From the NCBI GenBank assembly GCA_947303825.1, contig CAMYZK010000068.1, positions 1-9,679 of the forward strand: a DNA stretch of 9,679 bases, given 5' to 3'. Position 1 is the stretch's first letter, and every line of letters starts with the position of its first letter. This stretch comes from an uncultured Prevotella sp. (lineage in GTDB: Bacteria; Bacteroidota; Bacteroidia; Bacteroidales; Bacteroidaceae). The translations under genes were made by a program, and so were the position numbers. Below, in pieces: positions 1 to 6,466 of the stretch. The notes under the pieces were generated by a model. The model did not search any database. It was not told the DNA's origin and saw only the letters and a program-made list of their open reading frames with translations.

Positions 1-2604
1 ACAGTGAACGGCCATTCGCTGGTCATCAACACCGATGCCGGCAAGCTGAACAACGCCAGCCGTACAGACCAGTGGTGCCAGTGTAACAACGGAACGGTGT
101 TCAAGGTGCCCGTCTTTGCAGGAGCGAAACTGTCGTGGGGCAGATATAACGGTGGCAGCGAGACCGGCTTTACCATCGACGGAAAACTGTTCAACGAGTA
201 TTATATTGCTACTGAGGACGGAACCGTCAACATGACTGCCTACGGCATCAGCTATCTGAGCTACATCAAGATTGAGCCAACGACGCTGTATGACATATCG
301 GGCACTGTCACGGGTGGCAACATCGACGGTAGCTCTGTCACCCTGACTGCTGCAGGCAACGGCGAGCCGTATACCGCAACCATCACCAGCGGAGCATTCA
401 CCATGAAAGTTCCTGCTGACACCTACACGCCAAGCCTGGGAGAAAGTGTAGCATACGTGGTGAAATCGCCCACGAGCATTGCTGTCAGCGCAGCTGGCAA
501 CATCGGTGCCATTACCATTGAGGCTGCTTCTGCTCAGACGGTGACAGGTGCTATAGCCAACGCCCCCAATGAGGCATTCACCCTGACCTTTACCGGTGCC
601 ACGCACAACAAGCAGGTGGTGCTGGCCGCAAATGCAACCTCATACGAGGCCACACTCGACCCCGACACCTATACCATCAGCTCCAGCGTGGGTACTCTGT
701 CGCCCCTGTCGGCAGAGAGTTTTACGGTGGTCAACGCTGCCGTATCGCACAACATCTACTTCCCCGAAGCTGCCGTTCCCGCTGCCACACAGCAGAACAT
801 CACCGTAGACAACACCCTCGCCACCGCGACGGCCAACAACTACAAAACCGTCAACGATGCGCTGGCTGCTGCCAAGGCTGGCAGCATAAGCAGCCCCATC
901 ATCACGCTGACCAGTGGACAGACCTACCGTGAGCAGGTCATCGTAGACAGGGCTAACGTAACCTTCAAGACCAGCGGCACGGACATGGCCACCATCACCT
1001 GGTACTACGGCATAGGCTATGCCTACTACAGCCTTGGAGCCAACGGCTACTACGACAAAGACCACGCCATGACACGCAACAGCATCAAGATGATAGACCC
1101 CGCACGCTGGGGAGCTACCGTGCTGGTCACAAAGAACGGTAACAACTTCAAAGCCGAGAACATCATCTTCGAGAACAGCTTCAACCAGTATTACACCTCA
1201 GAGGAAGTGGCCGACGGCGTTACGCCCAACGGTGTGCAGAGCATCGCCTACAACCGCACGCTGACCTCCGGACAGTCGGGCTATAAGGCTGCCGACGCGA
1301 AAGATGTCACCGAGCGCGCCGCTGCCATTGGCTTCGAGAACAATCCAACAGGCGTTCAGCTCTACAACTGTAAGTTCCGTGGCTCACAGGACACCTTCTA
1401 CACCAGCGGTAAGATTCACGTCAAGAACTGTGACATACAGGGTAATACCGACTACATCTTCGGTGGAGGCTATGTGGTGTTCGATGACTGTGACCTTACC
1501 ATCGGCGGCTACAGCGACAAGTCGGCTACGGCCTATATCACCGCCTACAAGGACGGTAGTTCACTGGATGCCAGCAAGAAGTACGTGTTCCGCGACTGCA
1601 CCGTAAAAGGCACTGACCGTACATACATTGCTGCCAACCTGGGCCGCGACTGGGGCGGTGCTGCTGCCAGCGTCTACTTCTTCAACCTGAAGAACGAGAT
1701 TGGCGACAAACTGTCGTACAAGTGGACCAACATGAGTGGTGCCGTCACGGCCGGTACTGCTGACCTGCACATCTACGACTTCAACCCCACCATCAACACC
1801 AGCTACAGCTCCACGGGGTCTAATGGCGCCAACGTCAACGGCGTGGTGAGCGATGCCGATGCAACAAATCTCTATACAGGTGCCGTAACCAGCCTGGGCT
1901 TCACCCCGGAGCATATCTACGACATACCTGTAGACGAGGACAGCCACTACAATGCCATACGCATTAAAGCCAGCAACAACGGCACGGGCGACGTGACTCT
2001 CAACCGCACCCTACCCGCCAGCAAATGGGCAACCATAGTATTGCCCTTCGCACTGACCAGCGAGCAGATTGCTGCTACCTTTGGCAATGGAACGAAGGTG
2101 GCACAGCTCACGGGCGTCAGCGGCACAGAGATGACCTTCGCCAGCGTGACGAGCATGAACGCCAATGAGCCGTATATGATATTCCTCCCCGCTGCACTCA
2201 CCGAGGCAAAGACCATCAGCGGCGTAACCTTCGTCGACGGTACACCACAGAAGACCACTGTCGCTGGCATTGACTTCATTGGCAGCTATGCACCGTCTAC
2301 TGACATCCCTGCCACCGACGGCAGCTACACCTACTACTTCGTTTCCAGCAACAAGCTATACAAGACTGCCGCCAGTGGCACACCCAACACCATGAAGGGC
2401 ACTCGCGCCTACTTCAAGGTGCCCAGCACTACGGCAGCACGACTGACAGGATTCGTCATCGACGGCGAAGCCTCTGGAATAAATGCAGTAGTGAACGAGA
2501 CAACAGACACCGCCGTCTACGACCTGCAGGGTCGCCAACTGTCGAACAAGGGAATGAGACCCGGCCTGTATATCGTGAACGGCAAAAAGGTCGTGATTCG
2601 CTAG
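1..2604 (+). CDS. Secreted multidomain pectinesterase (carbohydrate esterase family 8-like), 5' end missing
   Basis: Pectin methylesterase, which removes methyl esters from homogalacturonan outside the cytoplasm. The frame is open to base 1 and no signal peptide is present, so the gene begins upstream; the GTG at 4 is not the start. In order: a beta-rich N-terminal module of unknown type (to ~288), two related Ig-like modules (~289-525 and ~535-765, each ending in a 'P(A/D)DTYT' turn), the right-handed beta-helix catalytic domain (~796-1920), a beta-sandwich module common in Prevotella secreted proteins (~1960-2470), and a C-terminal tail 'VYDLQGRQL...GLYIVNGKKVVIR' resembling type IX-secretion sorting tails. 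Catalytic signatures are visible: 'SQDTFY' (Gln at 1387, Asp at 1390), 'TDYIFG' (nucleophile Asp at 1450) and 'LGRDW' (Arg at 1645). The last is usually LGRPW, so Pro is replaced by Asp. About 35 extra residues lie between 'ENIIFENSF' and 'ERAAAIGF'. The esterase assignment is firm; the tail's secretion role is inferred. Confidence 0.9.
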   Translation, partial: TVNGHSLVINTDAGKLNNASRTDQWCQCNNGTVFKVPVFAGAKLSWGRYNGGSETGFTIDGKLFNEYYIATEDGTVNMTAYGISYLSYIKIEPTTLYDISGTVTGGNIDGSSVTLTAAGNGEPYTATITSGAFTMKVPADTYTPSLGESVAYVVKSPTSIAVSAAGNIGAITIEAASAQTVTGAIANAPNEAFTLTFTGATHNKQVVLAANATSYEATLDPDTYTISSSVGTLSPLSAESFTVVNAAVSHNIYFPEAAVPAATQQNITVDNTLATATANNYKTVNDALAAAKAGSISSPIITLTSGQTYREQVIVDRANVTFKTSGTDMATITWYYGIGYAYYSLGANGYYDKDHAMTRNSIKMIDPARWGATVLVTKNGNNFKAENIIFENSFNQYYTSEEVADGVTPNGVQSIAYNRTLTSGQSGYKAADAKDVTERAAAIGFENNPTGVQLYNCKFRGSQDTFYTSGKIHVKNCDIQGNTDYIFGGGYVVFDDCDLTIGGYSDKSATAYITAYKDGSSLDASKKYVFRDCTVKGTDRTYIAANLGRDWGGAAASVYFFNLKNEIGDKLSYKWTNMSGAVTAGTADLHIYDFNPTINTSYSSTGSNGANVNGVVSDADATNLYTGAVTSLGFTPEHIYDIPVDEDSHYNAIRIKASNNGTGDVTLNRTLPASKWATIVLPFALTSEQIAATFGNGTKVAQLTGVSGTEMTFASVTSMNANEPYMIFLPAALTEAKTISGVTFVDGTPQKTTVAGIDFIGSYAPSTDIPATDGSYTYYFVSSNKLYKTAASGTPNTMKGTRAYFKVPSTTAARLTGFVIDGEASGINAVVNETTDTAVYDLQGRQLSNKGMRPGLYIVNGKKVVIR

Positions 2605-2648
2605 GCTCTGCCGCTTGGCTCGTCCAAGAAGTGAGAACAAAGCAGAGC
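2605..2648. repeat. Nested inverted repeat directly after the pectinesterase stop codon
   Basis: GCTCTGC (2605-2611) pairs with GCAGAGC (2642-2648), enclosing a second hairpin CTTGG (2614-2618) / CCAAG (2624-2628) with a 5-nt loop. No T-tract follows on the plus strand, so it is not a standard intrinsic terminator. It could be an mRNA 3'-end structure or a copy of a dispersed intergenic element. The pairing is visible in the sequence; the role is unknown. Confidence 0.4.
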
Positions 2649-2687
2649 TCGCCCGAATAAGTAAAACAATAAAAAGCAAAACAAAAC

Positions 2688-2870
2688 ATGAAGAAGATAT
2701 ATTCGGCTCCCACCATGAGCATTATAAACATAGAGGCTGCCCACACCCTTTGCACAGCCTGGCTGGGCAGCAGTGCCACCCCCAACACCGTCTTTGGCGA
2801 TGCAGAAGAGTCGGTTGGCGGCAAGAGTGCCGACTCACGCCGACGCAGCATCTGGGACGAGGACTACTAG
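2688..2870 (+). CDS. 60-residue orphan peptide of the Bacteroidales 'MKK-Y-x-P' type, function unknown
   Basis: Small protein beginning MKKIYSAPTMSIINIE and ending in a basic-then-acidic tail, 'SRRRSIWDEDY'. It has no transmembrane segment and no convincing signal peptide: the stretch after the N-terminal lysines is short and interrupted by Pro and Asn. From memory, short proteins with an N-terminal 'MKK.Y..P' block, a variable Gly/Ser/Asn-rich middle and an acidic aromatic end are frequent in Prevotella and relatives and are annotated as hypothetical. The ATG is preceded by an A-rich leader (about 2661-2687) typical of Bacteroidota translation starts. It lies 83 nt after the pectinesterase gene and 104 nt before an outer-membrane protein gene, all on the same strand. 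A longer overlapping frame at 2615-2884 lacks these family features. Coding status is likely; function cannot be stated. Confidence 0.65.
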   Translation: MKKIYSAPTMSIINIEAAHTLCTAWLGSSATPNTVFGDAEESVGGKSADSRRRSIWDEDY

Positions 2871-2974
2871 GTTTTATTCGATAAATTCGAAAGAATTTTT
2901 CTTGAGCGTGAATAAACATTCGTCTAATTCGTGGTTTTAAATAGATTCTGCGTACTAACAAATCTTGAAGTAAT
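2871..2974. other. AT-rich intergenic gap with a small GAAA-loop hairpin
   Basis: AAATTC (2883-2888), loop GAAA (2889-2892) and GAATTT (2893-2898) form a 6-bp AT-rich hairpin followed by two further T residues. It may be a weak terminator for the 60-residue peptide gene. The following 'ATTCGTCTAATTCGTGG' stretch (from 2918) resembles an AT-rich motif I associate with Bacteroidales intergenic DNA; this is recollection only. No perfect TAnnTTTG promoter element was found here; TAAATTCG (2882-2889) is the nearest. Confidence 0.3.
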
Positions 2975-3565
2975 ATGAATAAGAGATTTTCATCTTTACT
3001 GTTCTTCCTGCTTTCAGTCTTTGCTATGCCTGCCTATAGCCAGGCCACGAGCAGCACATCTGTTGAAGGGAAAGACAACAAGCTGGGTGTCAACATCAAT
3101 GTGGGGATAAACTACAACGCTTGGGCGCATAAGGAAAATGGTGTCGGAGGCAGTGCCGGACTAGAGATGGAGTGGCGTTTCTCCTCATGGTCAAGTCTGG
3201 GCATCGGTGCTGGCTATTCGTCAGAGTCTTGGAGCCACAAGCATACCAGCAACTACGGGCCTAATTTTTCTTACAGCTCCAACAAGAACCACTCCATTGT
3301 CAACATTCCGCTGATGCTACACCTTCACCCCAAGGAGTGGTTGTCGTTCGACATCGGCTTGCAGTGGAACACCATTGTTGGCAGCCTCACCAAAACAGAA
3401 GTAAAGCGCAACAGCTTTTCGCTACCCATTGGCTTTTCCTTTGGGTCTAAGCATAGCTTCTTTGTAAGGGTCCTGCCACGCCTGGGTAATGTCGGGAAAG
3501 ACAGCCCCTATGATGATGTAGAGAGCAGTCAGCTGCAGCTTGGTCTAAAGATGCGCATTCTGTGA
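2975..3565 (+). CDS. Small outer-membrane beta-barrel protein (OmpA/porin-like barrel), unknown specificity
   Basis: A 196-residue exported protein. Residues 1-22 form a Sec signal peptide: basic MNKR, hydrophobic FSSLLFFLLSVFAM, then an A-Y-S/Q cleavage site. The mature part is a run of amphipathic beta-strands with alternating hydrophobic residues and aromatic/Gly turns, for example 'LGVNINVGINYNAWA', 'LGIGAGYSSESW', 'IVNIPLMLHLHP' and 'WLSFDIGLQWNTIVGS', ending in a strand-like 'QLQLGLKMRIL'. This is the pattern of the outer-membrane beta-barrel domains of about 180-200 residues that are abundant in Bacteroidota. There is no SusC/SusD or plug-domain signature and no lipobox. The ATG is preceded by A-rich DNA. 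It is 48 nt upstream of murF-alr on the same strand, so read-through into that gene is possible. Localisation is fairly sure; ligand or role is not. Confidence 0.8.
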   Translation: MNKRFSSLLFFLLSVFAMPAYSQATSSTSVEGKDNKLGVNINVGINYNAWAHKENGVGGSAGLEMEWRFSSWSSLGIGAGYSSESWSHKHTSNYGPNFSYSSNKNHSIVNIPLMLHLHPKEWLSFDIGLQWNTIVGSLTKTEVKRNSFSLPIGFSFGSKHSFFVRVLPRLGNVGKDSPYDDVESSQLQLGLKMRIL

Positions 3566-3613
3566 GCCGACGGTCGCGACAAGCAAATGGATTAATAAAA
3601 ACAAGATATAAAG

Positions 3614-6229
3614 ATGACATACACCATAGAAAAGATAGCAACGCTGATAGGTGCCCGCAGATATGGCAGCAGCGATGCCACTATAGGTTGGCTGCTTACC
3701 GACAGCCGCTCTCTTTGCTTCCCCGAGCAGACACTGTTTTTTGCCTTGCGCACACCACGTAACGATGGCCACCACTATATAGCCGACCTCTATCGCCGGG
3801 GCGTACGCTCGTTTGTGGTAGAGAGCCTTCCTGCCGACTGGGAGTCGGCCTACCCAGAGTCCAACTTCCTTCGCGTGCCCTCGCCGCTGGCCGCCCTGCA
3901 GCGGCTGGCCGAGCGACATCGCGACGAGTTCATCATTCCCGTGGTGGGCATCACGGGCTCTAACGGCAAGACATGGGTAAAGGAGTGGCTCTATCAGATT
4001 CTGCGAATGTCACCTATGTTTGGGGGCTTTGTAACTCGCTCACCCCGCAGCTACAACTCGCAGATAGGCGTGCCACTGTCGGTATGGCTGCTCAACGAAC
4101 AGAGCAAGATAGCCATCTTCGAGGCGGGCATCAGCCAGCCGGGAGAGATGCTGGCACTGCACGACATCATCCAGCCCACCATAGGGGTGTTCACCTCACT
4201 GGGGGCTGCCCATCAGGAGAACTTCCGCTCGAAAGAAGAGAAGTGCATGGAGAAGCTACAGTTGTTTCGCGACACCGAAGTCATTATCTATCCCTCTGAC
4301 GACGACACGGTGAGCCGCTGTGTGCGACGCTCGCAGTATCAGGGCGAGCGCATAGGCTGGTCGCGCTATAGCGACAAGGCACCAATGTTTGTCACCGTAG
4401 AGGGCAACCACATCTCTTATATATTTAAAGGCGTAGAGGGGGCATACGAGATACCGTTCATAGACGAGGCCAGCATAGAAAACTCTATCACCTGTGCCGC
4501 CATTGCACTCTATCTGGGGCTGACTCCCGAAGAGATAGCCCGCCGCATGGCCAAGCTGGAACCCATAGCCATGCGCCTGGAGGTGAAAGAGGGGCAGCGC
4601 GGGCTGACACTTATCAACGACTCGTATAACAGTGACATAAACTCCCTGGACATTGCCCTTGACTTCATGAACCGACGTCCCGAGCAGGGAAAAGCAAAGA
4701 CACTGATATTGAGCGACATTTACCAGTCGGGAGAGTCGCCCGCACAGCTCTATGGCGAGGTGGCGGCACTGATACAGAAGAGGGGCATAGACCACCTCAT
4801 CGGCATTGGCCCGGAGATTTCCAGTCAGGCTTCGGCCTTCTCCTCTCACCTTTCACCGCTTACTTCGCACTTCTTCAACGACGTAGACCAGTTCTTGCAG
4901 AGCAGCATCTTCAAGACCATGCACCATGAGATAGTACTGTTGAAAGGTGCACGTCCCTTCGGCTTCGAGCGCATCAGCGAGCTACTGGAGCAGAAGGTAC
5001 ACGAGACCATTCTCGAGGTAGACCTGAATGCCGTGGTGAACAACCTGAACCACTACCGCTCGATGATGAAGCCCGAGACCAAGCTGGTGTGCATGATAAA
5101 AGCCGACGCCTACGGTGCCGGTGCCGTAGAGATAGCCAAGACGCTACAGGAGCACCGGGTGGACTACCTTGCCGTGGCCACTGCCGACGAGGGGGCAGAG
5201 CTGAGACGTGCCGGCATCACACAGAACATAATAGTGATGAACCCCGAGATGTCGTCGTTCAAGACACTCTTCGACTACGACCTGGAGCCGGAGGTCTACT
5301 CCTTCCGCCTGATGGACGCGCTGATAAAGGCTGCCCGCAAGGAGGGCATCACCGGGTGGCCTGTACATATCAAGCTCGACACCGGCATGCACCGGCTAGG
5401 GTTTAACACATCTGACAATTTGACTATTTCACAATCTGACAATTTGACTATTTCACAATCTGACAATCCTCCTGCGCAGCTAAATAGTAAAATAGTAAAA
5501 TCGTCAAATAGTGAAATAGTAAAATCGTCAAATAGTGAAATAGACGAGCTTATCGACCGTCTCAAGCAGCAGGCAGCCATCATACCCCGCTCAGTATTCA
5601 CGCATTTCGTGGGCAGCGACAGCGATGACTTCGACAACTTCTCTACACGGCAGTTCGAGCTGTTCGACGAGGCCAGCCGCAAGCTGCAGGAAGCCTTCAG
5701 CCATAAGATACTGCGTCACATTGACAACTCGGCCGGCATAGAACACTTCCCCGAACGCCAGCTGGACATGTGTCGGCTGGGCATAGGACTGTACGGCGTG
5801 GAACCATACTCTTCGCTCTCCACTCCACACTCTTCACTTCAGTGTGTCAGCACCCTCAAGACCACCATCCTTCAGATACGCAACGTTCCGAAGGAAGAGA
5901 CGGTGGGATACAGCCGCAAAGGGATATTGACACGCGACAGCCGCATCGCCGCCATCCCCATAGGCTATGCCGACGGACTGGACCGCCATCTGGGCAACCG
6001 CCACGGCTACTGCCTGGTGAACGGACAGAAGGCCGAGTACGTGGGAAACATCTGCATGGACGTGGCACTCATCGATGTCACCGACATCCCATGCGAGGAG
6101 GGCGACAAGGTGGAGATCTTCGGGCGCGAACTGCCCGTCACAGTGCTCAGCAAGATACTTGACACCATCCCCTACGAGGTGCTCACCAGCGTCTCCAACC
6201 GCGTCAAGCGTGTGTACTTCCAGGACTAA
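3614..6229 (+). CDS. murF-alr: Bifunctional UDP-MurNAc-tripeptide:D-Ala-D-Ala ligase / alanine racemase (MurF-Alr fusion)
   Basis: Cytoplasmic peptidoglycan-precursor enzyme. The N-terminal MurF half adds D-Ala-D-Ala to UDP-MurNAc-tripeptide using ATP; the C-terminal half is a PLP-dependent racemase making D-Ala. MurF: substrate domain ~1-95, ATP-binding P-loop GITGSNGKT (112-120, Lys119), 'FEAGISQPGEM' (169-179), 'AAHQENF' (around His200), and C-terminal domain with 'NDSYNSD' (335-341). Racemase from ~463: 'LEVDLNAVVNN', PLP lysine 496 in 'KADAYGAG', 'KLDTGMHRLGF', 'CRLGIGLYG', catalytic Tyr766 in 'ETVGYSRKG' and 'ICMDV' (Met815-Asp816). Lys496 to Tyr766 is 270 residues, against 226 (Lys39-Tyr265) in the Geobacillus enzyme as I recall it. 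The surplus matches an in-frame insertion at ~598-643 encoded by a palindromic repeat. This fusion is normal in Bacteroidota; the insertion is not. No stop or frameshift is present. Confidence 0.96.
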   Translation: MTYTIEKIATLIGARRYGSSDATIGWLLTDSRSLCFPEQTLFFALRTPRNDGHHYIADLYRRGVRSFVVESLPADWESAYPESNFLRVPSPLAALQRLAERHRDEFIIPVVGITGSNGKTWVKEWLYQILRMSPMFGGFVTRSPRSYNSQIGVPLSVWLLNEQSKIAIFEAGISQPGEMLALHDIIQPTIGVFTSLGAAHQENFRSKEEKCMEKLQLFRDTEVIIYPSDDDTVSRCVRRSQYQGERIGWSRYSDKAPMFVTVEGNHISYIFKGVEGAYEIPFIDEASIENSITCAAIALYLGLTPEEIARRMAKLEPIAMRLEVKEGQRGLTLINDSYNSDINSLDIALDFMNRRPEQGKAKTLILSDIYQSGESPAQLYGEVAALIQKRGIDHLIGIGPEISSQASAFSSHLSPLTSHFFNDVDQFLQSSIFKTMHHEIVLLKGARPFGFERISELLEQKVHETILEVDLNAVVNNLNHYRSMMKPETKLVCMIKADAYGAGAVEIAKTLQEHRVDYLAVATADEGAELRRAGITQNIIVMNPEMSSFKTLFDYDLEPEVYSFRLMDALIKAARKEGITGWPVHIKLDTGMHRLGFNTSDNLTISQSDNLTISQSDNPPAQLNSKIVKSSNSEIVKSSNSEIDELIDRLKQQAAIIPRSVFTHFVGSDSDDFDNFSTRQFELFDEASRKLQEAFSHKILRHIDNSAGIEHFPERQLDMCRLGIGLYGVEPYSSLSTPHSSLQCVSTLKTTILQIRNVPKEETVGYSRKGILTRDSRIAAIPIGYADGLDRHLGNRHGYCLVNGQKAEYVGNICMDVALIDVTDIPCEEGDKVEIFGRELPVTVLSKILDTIPYEVLTSVSNRVKRVYFQD
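4844..4870 (+). repeat. CTCACC/TTCACC-type degenerate heptad repeat within murF-alr
   Basis: TCTCACC (4844-4850) is followed by TTTCACC (4851-4857) and two more degenerate copies (GCTTACT, then TCGCAC). It encodes SHLSPLTSH (411-419) in a loop of the MurF C-terminal domain between 'HLIGIGPEI' and 'FFNDVDQFL'. The composition is unlike the flanking codons and resembles a low-complexity motif I associate with Bacteroidales intergenic DNA (recollection, unverified). It is in frame and introduces no stop. Confidence 0.35.
5411..5543. repeat. Palindromic array of 24-nt repeats inserted in frame in the alanine racemase domain
   Basis: The left arm has two perfect 24-nt direct copies (5411-5434 and 5435-5458) beginning TCTGACAATTTGAC, plus a 9-nt partial copy (5459-5467). 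After a short GC-rich spacer, the right arm has a diverged copy (5479-5502), a copy at 5503-5526 beginning GTCAAATAGTGAAATAG, and a 17-nt partial copy (5527-5543). The right unit is the reverse complement of the left unit with about 20 of 24 positions matching, so the arms could fold into a long imperfect hairpin. Because the unit length is a multiple of three and lacks stops, translation continues as SDNLTISQ repeats, then SKIVKSSN/SEIVKSSN repeats (residues ~598-643). The AT-rich composition contrasts sharply with the surrounding gene. Confidence 0.9.
5808..5839 (+). repeat. CTCTCCAC/ACTCTTCAC-type low-complexity patch within murF-alr
   Basis: A pyrimidine-rich run of ACTCTTC, CTCTCCACTCCAC and ACTCTTCACTTC motifs encodes SSLSTPHSSL (733-742). 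It lies between the conserved 'CRLGIGLYGVEP' and 'VSTLKTTI' blocks of the racemase, a position that is a variable loop in the family. Like the patches at 4844 and 5411 it is in frame and differs in composition from its flanks. Confidence 0.35.
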
Positions 6230-6392
6230 AGGCAGGCACAGGAAAGGGGATGCCAGATTCATTGTTTCTTTGCACTCGCTTAACAACATGCATTTACAAG
6301 CCTATGAAAATTTAAACCATACCTCAGGAACACACACACGATGCCAACGTGTGGCACGTCGTGGCTCTATAACGCCACCCTCAAAAAAAAAC
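6230..6392. other. Gap downstream of murF-alr; possible weak promoter-like site, otherwise nothing clear
   Basis: No convincing coding frame is present. TTTCTTTG (6265-6272) followed by CACTCGC is one mismatch from the TAnnTTTG -7 element. TGCCA (6342-6346) / TGGCA (6352-6356) forms a short hairpin. With the terminator at 6393-6453 these could bound a short transcript, but the support is thin. Confidence 0.2.
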
Positions 6393-6453
6393 AAATCCTT
6401 CACCATAACATGCTATGTCACAGGTGCTTGCATGCGCGGTGAAGGATTTTTTT
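6393..6453. terminator. Bidirectional intrinsic terminator between convergent murF-alr and lipoprotein genes
   Basis: AAATCCTTCACC (6393-6404) pairs perfectly with GGTGAAGGATTT (6438-6449), a 12-bp stem. A 9-nt A-tract interrupted by one C precedes it (6383-6391), and T residues follow (6447-6453). The 33-nt loop can extend the structure with CATGC (6409-6413) / GCATG (6430-6434). A tract of A on one side and T on the other makes it usable from both strands, which fits its place between murF-alr (plus) and the minus-strand lipoprotein gene whose stop codon is 13 nt away. Confidence 0.85.
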
Positions 6454-6466
6454 CAAGAGTGCATTT

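Noticed and set aside
4..6. GTG at position 4 as the pectinesterase start
   Set aside because: The frame is open to the window edge, no signal peptide follows, and the protein begins mid-domain, so the true start is upstream.
4256..4849. Minus-strand open frame (about 197 codons) opposite the MurF half
   Set aside because: The plus strand carries continuous MurF motifs here; the antisense translation has no recognisable domain and no start-site context.
5411..5543. CRISPR array
   Set aside because: Regularly spaced repeats caught the eye, but units are contiguous with no unique spacers, one arm is inverted, and the whole lies within a coding frame.
5399..5545. Disruption or pseudogenisation of the racemase domain by the repeat
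   Set aside because: The insertion keeps frame, has no stop codons, and all downstream catalytic motifs including Tyr766 and the ICMD block remain intact.
3614..6229. MurF-Alr fusion as a novel gene fusion
   Set aside because: This bifunctional protein is the usual arrangement in Bacteroidota, so the fusion itself is not new.
5834..6289. Minus-strand open frame (about 151 codons) over the racemase C-terminus
   Set aside because: It overlaps conserved catalytic racemase motifs on the plus strand and has no family features of its own.
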